A stretch of 6,200 bases of DNA from Pseudomonadota bacterium. Lineage in GTDB: Bacteria; Desulfobacterota; Anaeroferrophillalia; Anaeroferrophillales; Tharpellaceae. The notes beneath the pieces were generated by a model. It saw only the letters and a list, made by a program, of their open reading frames with translations, was not told the DNA's origin and ran no database searches. How positions within the stretch are numbered: position 1 is the stretch's first letter; every line of letters starts with the position of its first letter. Of the stretch, positions 1-6,200 are shown piece after piece. The translations under genes were made by a program, and so were the position numbers. The stretch is taken from NCBI GenBank assembly GCA_030641485.1, contig DAOWHJ010000025.1:1-6200 (forward strand). Reading direction: 5' to 3'.

Positions 1-73
1 AAAGAAGGTCAATTCTTTCGCGACTCACAACTGCTCCGTTTTTTCAAGCATTTCGTGACTCTTAATGAAGTCA
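1..73. other. Sequence downstream of rng, no gene seen
   Basis: No coding frame or convincing terminator is visible. A short near-repeat, TTTCGCGACTC (16-26) and TTTCGTGACTC (51-61), recurs with a 35-base offset. In related genomes ribosomal genes rplU and rpmA may follow rng, but nothing of them is visible here. Confidence 0.3.
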
Positions 74-94
74 TTAGGTTTTAGCAATGACTTC
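67..94 (-). other. 9-bp inverted repeat across the rng stop codon
   Basis: GAAGTCATT (67-75) and AATGACTTC (86-94) are exact complements with a 10-base loop, and the stop codon of the RNase G gene lies within the structure. The minus strand has no T-run after it, so it is not a convincing terminator. It might stabilise the transcript end or be chance. Confidence 0.25.
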
Positions 95-1600
95 GTACTC
101 TTCCCATTGGAAGTGATCAATCATCTTTAAAGTGATTTTTTTGCGCATCGCATACTCAAGGTTATCCAGAGAGAGGCTTTCGTTGTCATAAATATAATCC
201 AACAACTCAGGGTTAATCATAACAATAAGCTCTTTCACCTCAAGGTCGTAGCCAAAACTTTTCAACTCCCTGACAATCTCGAAAGTGACGGTTGCTTTCG
301 ATTTGACAATCCCGCGCCCTTCACAGTGCGGGCAGGGATCACACAACATTCTGGCAATGCTGTTGCGGACCCGCTCTCGGGTCATCTCAACCAGACCAAG
401 TTCTGAAATTTTGAGAACATTCGACTTGGCCTTGTCACGTTTCAAGGCCTCTTCTAAGGCCACATTGACTCGTTCGCGATGATTTTTTTTCTCCATATCG
501 ATAAAATCGATAATTATGATACCGCCGATATTTCTCAGACGGAGCTGAAAAGCAATCTCTTTAGCGGCTTCAAGGTTGGTTTTAAGAATTGTGTCTTCAA
601 GGTTTTTCTTGCCCACAAAACGCCCGGTATTGACATCGATTGCAGTTAAGGCCTCGGTTGATTCGACCACAATATAACCACCAGATTTGAGCCAGATCTT
701 CTGTTCTAAAGCTTTGTTAACCTCAATTTCGATATCATAAGCCTGAAAAATTGGTTGAATTCCGGTGTAACGCTCAATCTCACAGACAAGACCGGGGAAA
801 TAATTTGCGATAAAATCTCTTAAGTCATGGTAACACTCATCCGAATCAATAACCACCCGATCAATTTCATCGGAGTAAAGGTCGCGGATGATACGTTGCA
901 CCAACCTTAAATCCTGGTAAACTAGATTAAGAGATTTGGTTTTCTCTTTCTTCTGGTTTATGTTTTCCCAGAGTTTAACTAAAAATTCAAGATCGTGTTG
1001 TAAATCAACCTCTTTTCGACCTTCACTGACGGTACGCACAATCAGACCCATCCCTTCAGGCTTGATTGCAGTAACCAACTCTTTCAAGCGCTGGCGTTCA
1101 ACGTCATCCTCAATTTTACGTGAGATTCCGACATGATCAACCGTTGGCAAGAGTACCAAATAACGGCCCGGTAGAGAATTATAGGTGGTGACGCGGGCCC
1201 CTTTAGTGCCAATCGGCTCTCGCGAAACCTGAACCAGAATCTCCTGTCCCTCTTTGAGCAAATCATTGATTTGCGGGGCCGGCACGGCTTCATCAAGTTC
1301 ATTTTTGACAATAACAAACTCTTCATCAACCGCCGTCGTTTCATTGGCAGGCAGAAATGGTGCCTGGTCTTCTGCGCTAAGTACATCTGCAACATAGAGA
1401 AAAGCCGCCTTATCAAGGCCAATATCGACAAAGGCAGCATCCATTCCGGGCAGAACCTTAACCACTCGGCCATTATAGATATTGCCCACTATCCCAAGGC
1501 CATGATCTCGTTCGTAAAATATTTCAGCTAAGGTACCATTCTCGAGCAAGGCCACCCGCACCTCACCCTCGGTTACATTAATAATCAGTTCAGCTGCCAT
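74..1600 (-). CDS. rng: Ribonuclease G (RNase E/G family endoribonuclease)
   Basis: Cytoplasmic single-strand endoribonuclease. The family matures the 5' end of 16S rRNA and starts mRNA decay, preferring 5'-monophosphate substrates. At 508 residues it is close to E. coli RNase G (489) and lacks the long C-terminal scaffold of RNase E. The order seen is: N-terminal MAAELIINVT; a split S1 domain (about 36-135) with GNIYNGRV and LPGMDAAFVDIGLDKAAFL; the GARVTTYNSLPGRYLVLLP block (135-152); the 5'-sensor-like Arg189-Thr190; the DNase I-like catalytic part with Asp322 (AIDVNTG) and Asp365 (IIIIDFIDM), which correspond to the metal-binding aspartates of RNase E; and a Zn-link CPHC at 423-426 before GRG. 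An acidic insertion (about 72-115) lengthens the S1 loop. The ATG at 1600 has a good ribosome binding site (AAGGA, 6 bases upstream). The gene follows the radical SAM gene by 46 bases, so co-transcription is likely. Family assignment is very sure; RNase G rather than a short RNase E rests on length and N-terminus. Confidence 0.97.
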   Translation of the reverse strand: MAAELIINVTEGEVRVALLENGTLAEIFYERDHGLGIVGNIYNGRVVKVLPGMDAAFVDIGLDKAAFLYVADVLSAEDQAPFLPANETTAVDEEFVIVKNELDEAVPAPQINDLLKEGQEILVQVSREPIGTKGARVTTYNSLPGRYLVLLPTVDHVGISRKIEDDVERQRLKELVTAIKPEGMGLIVRTVSEGRKEVDLQHDLEFLVKLWENINQKKEKTKSLNLVYQDLRLVQRIIRDLYSDEIDRVVIDSDECYHDLRDFIANYFPGLVCEIERYTGIQPIFQAYDIEIEVNKALEQKIWLKSGGYIVVESTEALTAIDVNTGRFVGKKNLEDTILKTNLEAAKEIAFQLRLRNIGGIIIIDFIDMEKKNHRERVNVALEEALKRDKAKSNVLKISELGLVEMTRERVRNSIARMLCDPCPHCEGRGIVKSKATVTFEIVRELKSFGYDLEVKELIVMINPELLDYIYDNESLSLDNLEYAMRKKITLKMIDHFQWEEYEVIAKT

Positions 1601-1646
1601 AAAAATTCCTTAGTTACATGCATATGTGCGGACAACGCAGTTCGCA

Positions 1647-4208
1647 TCAAGATACTATCAAACTTTCAACTTTAGTTATAACAATTCCCCCATCAGGTCT
1701 CTGTTCCAGACCAGCGAGAGCAGCTATTATATCAAAAATATTGGGGTTACGTCCATCTAAAACACAAACTTCCAGCAGTAACTCACCAGCTTGAGTTTTT
1801 TCAACCATTTTAAGATGTGGGGCAAGGTTCAACTCACGCACTTTACCCTTTTTAACCCGCTTTACAATCAGAGATTTGTCTTCGGCAATCACCTGCCGGG
1901 CACAGGTTTCAACCTCTAGGAGCAGATTCGACCAGTCCGAACTATTGTCATCTGAAATTTCAACCCGGTAGCGACACCCCTTGAGTCGTCGGTCAAGGGC
2001 TGCGGCACGGCCATTCAGTTCAAAAACTTCTTTAAATTTAAGCTCTTTAGGCATTACTTTGATCCAGTCACCGGCTAATGAACTAAGATCAATCGGGGAC
2101 TGGGTCCGAAATTCCATCACCTCGTGTTCGCTGGCCAGGCCTACCGGTAGCGCGTGGGAAAAAGATACCTTGGGGTGAGGATGAAAGCCCTGAGAGAAGG
2201 CCAAAGGTATCTCAAGCCGTCTCAACCCACGAATAATTAAGGCTACATTTTCAAGGTGCGAAAGATAGGATAATCGCCGCCCCCTTGAGAACGAAAGTTG
2301 ATAACGCCACTGACGTGGTTGATCACCATTTAAGATTTGTTGTTTCAGTGGAGCTCCGGATAGCGGCTGCGGTAACTTCGACAAAGCCACAGCTTTTAGA
2401 TTCTTAAGATTTTCTTTGGGTTGACAGACCCCGCAGCCATGGCATTCGGCAAAACGACAGTCGGCAGTGGTCTCCTCATGTAAGGCTTTGTTTCGTTCAC
2501 GACGAAGAAACTTTTCGCTGACCCGACAATCAATATGGCTCCAGGGCAGAGAGGTGATTTCAGAGAAATCAGTGGCAACCAGATTGTCAAGATCAAAACC
2601 TGATTCGGTAAAGGCCTGTTGCCAGTTTTTATAATTGAAACGATCACTCCAGGCATCGAATGAGCAACCCAAACTTCGCGCCTTAAGCAAAACCGGCCAG
2701 AGGTAACGTCCGCCACGACTGAAGATTCCTTCAAGCAGGCTGACGCGACCATCATGCCACTTGAAATTAATTCGCTTTGGTGAAGCAATTTTTTTCAGCC
2801 CGTGGCGAATGATATCCTGTCGTCGGATAGTTTCATTCAAGTCAATTTGACACTCCCACTGGAACGGAGTGTGGGGCTTTGGTACAAAAGTCGAAACTGA
2901 AACATTAAGTCGTTGACGTTTACTTTGAGCGCGCCGTAAAGCTTTGCCGCAGAGTTCAACAATACCTTCAATGTCAGCGTCATTTTCACTAGGCAGGCCG
3001 ATCATAAAATAGAGTTTAATCAGATCCCAACCCTGGGCGAAAAGTTTTTCGATTGTATCGAGAATGTCAGCTTCACTTAATCCCTTATTAATAACATCGC
3101 GCAGCCGTTGCGTCCCGGCTTCAGGGGCAATTGTAAAACCTCCCTGGCGACTCTTCTTTAATGCCACCAAGAGATCATCTGTCAAAACCCCGGCCCGGAC
3201 TGAGGGTAAAGAGAGGTTAAGCGCAGGACAGGTAAGCCGCACTCCCTTAACTAATTCAAGTAATTCAGAGTAATCGCCGACACTCAGTGAAAGGAGTGAG
3301 ACCTCATCCATTCCGGTTGCCTGAGCTCCAGCTACGACCCCGGCAATAAGGGCTTCAGGTGATTGTTCACGAACCGGCCGGTAGATCATCCCGGCCTGGC
3401 AAAAGCGACAGCCGCGACTGCATCCGCGCGAGATTTCCAGAGCTAGGCGATCGTGTACCGCTTGAATCAGCGGCACCGGTGGGGTTGTTGGTAAGGGAAT
3501 TTTATTAAGGTCAGAAAAAATCCGGCGCTGAACCGATTGGTAGTTCTCTTGCAAAGGTGTCGCAAAAGAGGTCAACCCACTGTTTTCAGCATGAAAAAAA
3601 GATGGTATATAGACCCCATCAATCTCAGCCAATTGTAAGAGTAGTTCGGAGCGTGTCCCCCCTCCCCTTTTATTCGCCAAAACTATTCTGCCAATCTCAA
3701 TAATAGCCTCTTCACCATCACCAATTAAAATTGCATCAAATAGTGGGGCTATCGGTTCTGGATTAACCATGCTTGGCCCCCCGGCAATAAGCAAGGGAAA
3801 ATCTTCATCGCGGTCAACGGCCGCGAAGGGAATGTCGGCAAGCTCCAGCATCATTAAAACATTAGTGTAAGCCATCTCGTAGGAAAGTGAGAAGCCCAAG
3901 AGGTCTAAATCTTTGAGAGCCGTAGAGGTTTCCAGGGTAAAAAGTGGACAATTTTTATCTTTAAGATTTTCAGAAAAATCATCGGCCGGTGTAAAAACCC
4001 GCTCACAATAAAAATCTGCCTCCCGGTTGATGAGCTGATAAAGGAGCAAAAATCCGTAATTGGACATCCCGAGTTCATAGAGGTCCGGAAAGGCTAAAGC
4101 CATGTGCAAGGTTGTGTCAGTTACATCTTTATAAACCGAGTTTACTTCACGGTTTAAGTATCGACCCGGCTTTTCCACGCCATTTAGTAACTCGAAGTCA
4201 AATTTCAT
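1647..4208 (-). CDS. Radical SAM protein fused to DUF2344 domain (TIGR03960/TIGR03936-type)
   Basis: An 853-residue iron-sulfur protein of unknown reaction. The N-terminal part (about 20-180) resembles the Rossmann-like region before many B12-type radical SAM domains, with AGGPSMVNPEP (142-152) and LIGDGEE (161-167). The radical SAM core runs from about 250 to 480. Its cluster motif RGCSRGCRFC places Cys263, Cys267 and Cys270 in the classic CxxxCxxC spacing, and IAPEAGTQRLR and KLYFMIGLP follow as typical strand motifs. A second cysteine group (Cys584, Cys589, Cys592, Cys595) could hold another metal or cluster. From about 635 to the end is a DUF2344 domain, with YQLSFSRGRRLSYLSHLE and FSQGFHPHPKVSFSHALPVG. 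Many species carry the two halves as separate adjacent genes; here they are one chain. The ATG at 4208 begins MKFDFELLNGVEKPGRYL, normal for the family; the Shine-Dalgarno is weak (AAGG, 13 bases upstream). The steady link to rng, and often to L21/L27 ribosomal genes, hints at an RNA or ribosome role, which is inference only. Confidence 0.93.
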   Translation of the reverse strand: MKFDFELLNGVEKPGRYLNREVNSVYKDVTDTTLHMALAFPDLYELGMSNYGFLLLYQLINREADFYCERVFTPADDFSENLKDKNCPLFTLETSTALKDLDLLGFSLSYEMAYTNVLMMLELADIPFAAVDRDEDFPLLIAGGPSMVNPEPIAPLFDAILIGDGEEAIIEIGRIVLANKRGGGTRSELLLQLAEIDGVYIPSFFHAENSGLTSFATPLQENYQSVQRRIFSDLNKIPLPTTPPVPLIQAVHDRLALEISRGCSRGCRFCQAGMIYRPVREQSPEALIAGVVAGAQATGMDEVSLLSLSVGDYSELLELVKGVRLTCPALNLSLPSVRAGVLTDDLLVALKKSRQGGFTIAPEAGTQRLRDVINKGLSEADILDTIEKLFAQGWDLIKLYFMIGLPSENDADIEGIVELCGKALRRAQSKRQRLNVSVSTFVPKPHTPFQWECQIDLNETIRRQDIIRHGLKKIASPKRINFKWHDGRVSLLEGIFSRGGRYLWPVLLKARSLGCSFDAWSDRFNYKNWQQAFTESGFDLDNLVATDFSEITSLPWSHIDCRVSEKFLRRERNKALHEETTADCRFAECHGCGVCQPKENLKNLKAVALSKLPQPLSGAPLKQQILNGDQPRQWRYQLSFSRGRRLSYLSHLENVALIIRGLRRLEIPLAFSQGFHPHPKVSFSHALPVGLASEHEVMEFRTQSPIDLSSLAGDWIKVMPKELKFKEVFELNGRAAALDRRLKGCRYRVEISDDNSSDWSNLLLEVETCARQVIAEDKSLIVKRVKKGKVRELNLAPHLKMVEKTQAGELLLEVCVLDGRNPNIFDIIAALAGLEQRPDGGIVITKVESLIVS

Positions 4209-4244
4209 TGGTTTAGCTTTGCCTTATTATGTGTGTTACTGGTT

Positions 4245-4309
4245 TGGGAACTTTGCTTCGCCCTCTTGGAGTGGGGACACAGCTCCGTTCGGGCTGGGAA
4301 GCGCCCTCT
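4245..4309. repeat. Short direct repeat TGGGAA...CGCCCTCT, two copies
   Basis: TGGGAA followed by CGCCCTCT occurs at 4245-4266 (8 bases between the blocks) and again at 4295-4309 (1 base between). The second copy lies inside the loop of the inverted repeat at 4268-4329, which suggests that the spacer was built from repeated units rather than being random sequence. Confidence 0.4.
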
Positions 4310-4329
4310 CTCAGCAATGTCCCCACTCC
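4268..4329. repeat. 12-bp perfect inverted repeat, REP/BIME-like intergenic element
   Basis: GGAGTGGGGACA (4268-4279) and TGTCCCCACTCC (4318-4329) are perfect complements separated by 38 bases. Inside, GCTGGGA and TCTCAGC can form a second stem with one G-T pair. Neither strand has a T-run after the stem, so a standard intrinsic terminator is unlikely, although it lies 20 bases behind the stop of the TIM-barrel gene. The GGGGACA core, inverted in pairs between genes, recalls the palindromes moved by REP-associated tyrosine transposases. That assignment is inference; no transposase gene is in the window. Confidence 0.55.
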
Positions 4330-4348
4330 CGTCATAAAACGCCATTAA

Positions 4349-5149
4349 TTATTCAGATTGATTATTTCTCAAGAAACCATTTTGTTTAAACCAATTGACC
4401 CCGCGCGCAAGCTCAGAGCGTTGATGCAATTCAAAAGTGTGAACTTGAGCTTTTATCGAATAACTATCAATCAAATATTTGAGGGCAGAAAAATCTATAA
4501 GACCATCACCAGGCACCAGATGATCATCAAAACGACCTCGGTTATCATGGAGGTGAAAAGCAATAATATGATTCTTTAAAAGGCCCAGCCATTCACTTAA
4601 GTCCATTTTGGCAAAAAGATTCCAGTGGCCGACATCAAAGCAGCCTCCGAATGCCGGTGAGGCAATTTCGTCAAACAACATCCTTAAACCTCCCGGGGTG
4701 GTCTCAAAGATGTTTTCCACAGCAATAGCACTGCCCAACTCCTCAACCATTTTGACCAAAGGTCGCCAGAAAGTAATACTATTCTCTAGCCATAAGTTAA
4801 CATTCTGGTTGAAACGCCAGCGTTCATAGCCCGAATGAAGTACCATGACTTGCGGTTTTAAGGTTTTGGCGAGGTCAAAAAGAGTCAAAAATCGGTCTTT
4901 AGTAACAGTCGCAATTGCAGGGTCAAAAGCGGCCGGAGAGAGATCCAGAAATGGGCCGTGAAATGAGCACGGCAGGTCGTACTCCTGAAGACGGGCGACA
5001 GCGCGCTCAAGGGGTTTGCGGTCAACCGCGAGTGCATCTAAATGTTGAGCTGAAAAATAAATTTCCGGGGCGAGATTAAGTTTTGCCAGATTTTCAATAG
5101 CTTCGTCAAAAAAATGGAATGGGGTGTGGATAAACAGTCGGTCAAACAT
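4349..5149 (-). CDS. Sugar phosphate isomerase/epimerase-like TIM-barrel protein (AP endonuclease 2 family)
   Basis: A 266-residue soluble protein of the xylose isomerase-like TIM-barrel superfamily (PF01261), which includes sugar isomerases, epimerases and endonuclease IV-type enzymes. Likely metal ligands sit at barrel strand ends: His64 in SFHGPF, His105 in VLHSGY, Glu145 in AVENIFE, Asp172 and His175 in FDVGHWN, His199 and His201 in AFHLHDN, and Glu240 in HTFELH. The segment HDNRGRFDDHLVPGDGLIDF is the usual loop of this family. It lacks the full metal set and length expected of a true endonuclease IV, so a small-molecule isomerase or epimerase is more likely; the substrate cannot be read from sequence. 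I chose the ATG at 5149 because AGAGG lies 10 bases upstream. A TTG two codons earlier (5155) is also in frame but only 4 bases from the same AGAGG. A candidate promoter lies just upstream. The gap to the radical SAM gene is 140 bases and holds a repeat element, so an operon link is uncertain. Confidence 0.88.
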   Translation of the reverse strand: MFDRLFIHTPFHFFDEAIENLAKLNLAPEIYFSAQHLDALAVDRKPLERAVARLQEYDLPCSFHGPFLDLSPAAFDPAIATVTKDRFLTLFDLAKTLKPQVMVLHSGYERWRFNQNVNLWLENSITFWRPLVKMVEELGSAIAVENIFETTPGGLRMLFDEIASPAFGGCFDVGHWNLFAKMDLSEWLGLLKNHIIAFHLHDNRGRFDDHLVPGDGLIDFSALKYLIDSYSIKAQVHTFELHQRSELARGVNWFKQNGFLRNNQSE

Positions 5150-5158
5150 TGTCAATAA

Positions 5159-5163
5159 ACCTC
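5159..5163 (-). promoter_or_regulatory. Ribosome binding site deciding the start of the TIM-barrel gene
   Basis: AGAGG on the minus strand lies 10 bases before the ATG at 5149 but only 4 bases before the in-frame TTG at 5155. The spacing and the codon type both favour the ATG. Confidence 0.55.
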
Positions 5164-5172
5164 TGCAAAATT

Positions 5173-5200
5173 TCTATAATATTTGCACCCTAAATAACAA
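5173..5200 (-). promoter_or_regulatory. Candidate sigma-70-type promoter for the TIM-barrel gene
   Basis: On the minus strand, TTGTTA (5200-5195) and TATAGA (5178-5173) are separated by 16 bases. They are a fair match to -35 and -10 boxes and lie about 24 bases before the ATG at 5149. The -35 box overlaps the edge of the 5199-5244 palindrome by two bases. The region is AT-rich, so a chance match is possible. Confidence 0.35.
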
Positions 5201-5244
5201 AACCCGCGACCAAGCGCAAGTACTTGCGTTCGATAACGGGTTTT
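5199..5244 (-). terminator. 46-bp imperfect palindrome, probable terminator or operator
   Basis: Outer arms AAAACCCG (5199-5206) and CGGGTTTT (5237-5244) and the inner perfect palindrome CGCAAGTACTTGCG (5215-5228) share the same centre at 5221.5, so they form one dyad with an internal loop. Read on the minus strand, the outer stem ends CGGGTTTTGTTATTT, a T-rich tail like that of an intrinsic terminator. It would stop transcripts from the ATPase or from the former helicase gene, whose remnant ends 56 bases upstream. The even symmetry and overlap with the candidate -35 box of the next gene also allow a protein-binding operator. Confidence 0.5.
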
Positions 5245-5299
5245 AAAAAGACAAAAAATGTTCTGCCTAAAATTATTTACTGTCTTTACCGATGTTCAA

Positions 5300-5395
5300 T
5301 TACATATCCCAAATCACACACAGTAGTCCACGGGCTCTGCTCATTGCAACGTAGTGTTGAATCTTGTCGGGAGTATTCTTAATTTGTATTGGTGT
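5300..5395 (-). pseudogene. Remnant of a UvrD-like (superfamily 1) helicase C-terminus
   Basis: Translating the minus strand gives 31 codons ending in TAA, including PDKIQHYVAMSRARGLLC followed by VIWDM. The block YVAMSRAR is the form that helicase motif VI takes in UvrD/Rep-type superfamily 1 helicases (YVAxTRA/SRA, with the arginine finger), and this motif normally lies near the C-terminus, as here. An in-frame TAG at 5396-5398 closes the frame just upstream, and no helicase-like sequence continues in the remaining 43 bases before the ATPase stop. All other helicase motifs are missing. I read this as the tail of a gene whose body was deleted or displaced, perhaps when the ATPase gene arrived. 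A fragment this short could in principle match by chance, but the motif and its position before a stop argue against that. Confidence 0.55.
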
Positions 5396-5441
5396 CTATA
5401 TGGTTGAATAAGTTATTGATATTGTTATCCGGTTAGGAAAA

Positions 5442-6200
5442 TTATATTTTCTCCGGCAGGTTCAGTAAAAAACGATATGCGGGAACAATATCAATTATTC
5501 CTGGTTCAACCTCTAATTGTTCATCATCGGTTCGGGTGACGATTGTCGCGCAAGTTATTTTTAATTCACTCATAGCCTCAGCCAGAGCGGTGATTTCCCG
5601 TTTGCGGGTTTGAGGGTTAGCCATGGATTCACAAACCTGAATTAGTAAGCGGGACCGATCTTCCGTTTGGGCTATGAAGTCCACCTCTCTACCACCCTTA
5701 GTTTTATAATAGAAAATGTCAGGAGTGAGTTTGCGTAATGCCGTGAAAACCAGGTTCTCAAGAAGGTGCCCAGTATTAACCAAAATACCAGAACTTACAG
5801 AAGTAACCAAGGCATGATCAACACAATAAATTTTCTTTGGGTTGCTGTTGGCCCGTGTCAGGGATGCATCAAATATGCGAACGGTAAAAAGAAAAAAAGC
5901 ATCTTCGAACCAGGTAAGATAGTTAGATACAGCAGGTTTTGGGGCTTTATGACCTAAGGACTTGAGATAGCCAGTAAGGTTGTTGATAGAATAAAGCGAG
6001 GCGATATTGTCAACTAGCCGATGAGCCAAATCAATCACTGCTTTGGGGTGGGGAATATCATGGCGTTCAATAAGGTCGCGGAACAACATAGCGTTAAAGT
6101 ATTCTTGATGAATTTTGATTCGCAGTGACCGGCTAAGACCCACAACCTCTGGAAAGCCCCCAGTTTGCCAATATTCAGCAAATGATTTTTGGATAAGGAG
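5442..6200 (-). CDS. AAA ATPase, DUF4143-containing, C-terminal part (5' end outside window)
   Basis: The frame stays open to the window edge, giving 252 residues. The first visible ones read SFAEYWQTGGFPEVV, the typical hinge where the ATPase core of AAA_14/DUF4143 proteins ends. The Walker A and B motifs must therefore lie beyond position 6200, and the GTG at 6143 is an internal valine, not a start. Family proteins are usually about 380-450 residues, so roughly the last 60% is present. A helical, winged-helix-like part follows (about 60-110, with AVSNYLTWFEDAFFLF). Last comes a PD-(D/E)XK nuclease-like fold with Glu148 (HLLENLV), Glu172/Asp174 (GGREVDFI) and LLIQVC (185-190). The usual ExK of active nucleases reads Gln-Val-Cys here, which is common in this family and suggests that this domain no longer cuts DNA. 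The cellular role of the family is poorly known; members are often strain-variable and occur in many near-copies per genome. It ends in TAA at 5442. No partner gene is visible. Confidence 0.9.
   Translation of the reverse strand, partial: LLIQKSFAEYWQTGGFPEVVGLSRSLRIKIHQEYFNAMLFRDLIERHDIPHPKAVIDLAHRLVDNIASLYSINNLTGYLKSLGHKAPKPAVSNYLTWFEDAFFLFTVRIFDASLTRANSNPKKIYCVDHALVTSVSSGILVNTGHLLENLVFTALRKLTPDIFYYKTKGGREVDFIAQTEDRSRLLIQVCESMANPQTRKREITALAEAMSELKITCATIVTRTDDEQLEVEPGIIDIVPAYRFLLNLPEKI

Noticed and set aside
1084..1473. Open minus-strand frame of 129 codons inside the RNase G gene
   Set aside because: It lies wholly within rng in another frame, has no recognisable motif, and its composition looks like a frame-shifted shadow.
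1601..1646. Possible promoter between the radical SAM gene and rng
   Set aside because: The 46-base gap holds a good ribosome binding site but no convincing -35/-10 pair, so read-through from the radical SAM gene is the simpler explanation.
2396..2788. Open minus-strand frame of 130 codons inside the radical SAM gene
   Set aside because: It fully overlaps a gene with clear family motifs and shows no domain of its own.
4358..4579. Plus-strand open frames antisense to the TIM-barrel gene
   Set aside because: They have no family resemblance or ribosome binding site and are explained by the gene on the opposite strand.
5150..5155. TTG at 5155 as the start of the TIM-barrel gene
   Set aside because: It adds only two residues and sits 4 bases from the AGAGG site; the ATG at 5149 has better spacing.
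5147..5156. TTGACA hexamer on the minus strand just before the ATG of the TIM-barrel gene
   Set aside because: It is a perfect -35 hexamer, but it overlaps the start region and any promoter built on it would begin transcription inside the gene.
5442..6143. GTG at 6143 as the start of the ATPase-like gene
   Set aside because: The frame continues upstream with FAEYWQTGGFPEV, a conserved family segment, to the window edge, so the gene is partial and the GTG is internal.

Overview
The window looks like a compact stretch of a bacterial chromosome of moderate GC content. Everything clearly recognisable is coded on the minus strand. The best taxonomic hint is the adjacent pair of a fused radical SAM/DUF2344 protein and a ribonuclease G. 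From memory this pairing is common in Desulfobacterota and Desulfuromonadota (Geobacter-like bacteria) and in some Firmicutes. I infer an anaerobic deltaproteobacterium-like organism, but nothing in the window proves it.

In the direction of transcription (right to left): (1) 6200-5442 holds the C-terminal 252 residues of an AAA ATPase with a DUF4143 domain; its start lies beyond the window edge. (2) 5441-5150 is a gap of about 290 bases. It holds a 31-codon remnant that ends like a superfamily 1 (UvrD-type) DNA helicase, a 46-bp imperfect palindrome that looks like a terminator or operator, and a candidate promoter for the next gene. (3) 5149-4349 is a TIM-barrel protein of the sugar phosphate isomerase/AP endonuclease 2 family. 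(4) 4348-4209 is a spacer with a 12-bp perfect inverted repeat and a nested direct repeat, resembling a REP/BIME-type element. (5) 4208-1647 is a large radical SAM enzyme fused to a DUF2344 domain. (6) 1600-74 is ribonuclease G, 46 bases behind it and very probably in the same operon.

The two left-hand genes form the conserved part. RNase G handles rRNA maturation and mRNA turnover, and its constant partner of unknown function is probably linked to RNA or ribosome biology. The right-hand part looks more accessory: a strain-variable type of ATPase next to a broken helicase tail suggests past insertion or deletion. I found no CRISPR array, RNA gene or complete insertion sequence, and no convincing complete new system. 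The items most worth a second look are the helicase remnant, the centred palindrome beside the candidate promoter, the repeat element at 4245-4329, and the uncharacterised radical SAM fusion.
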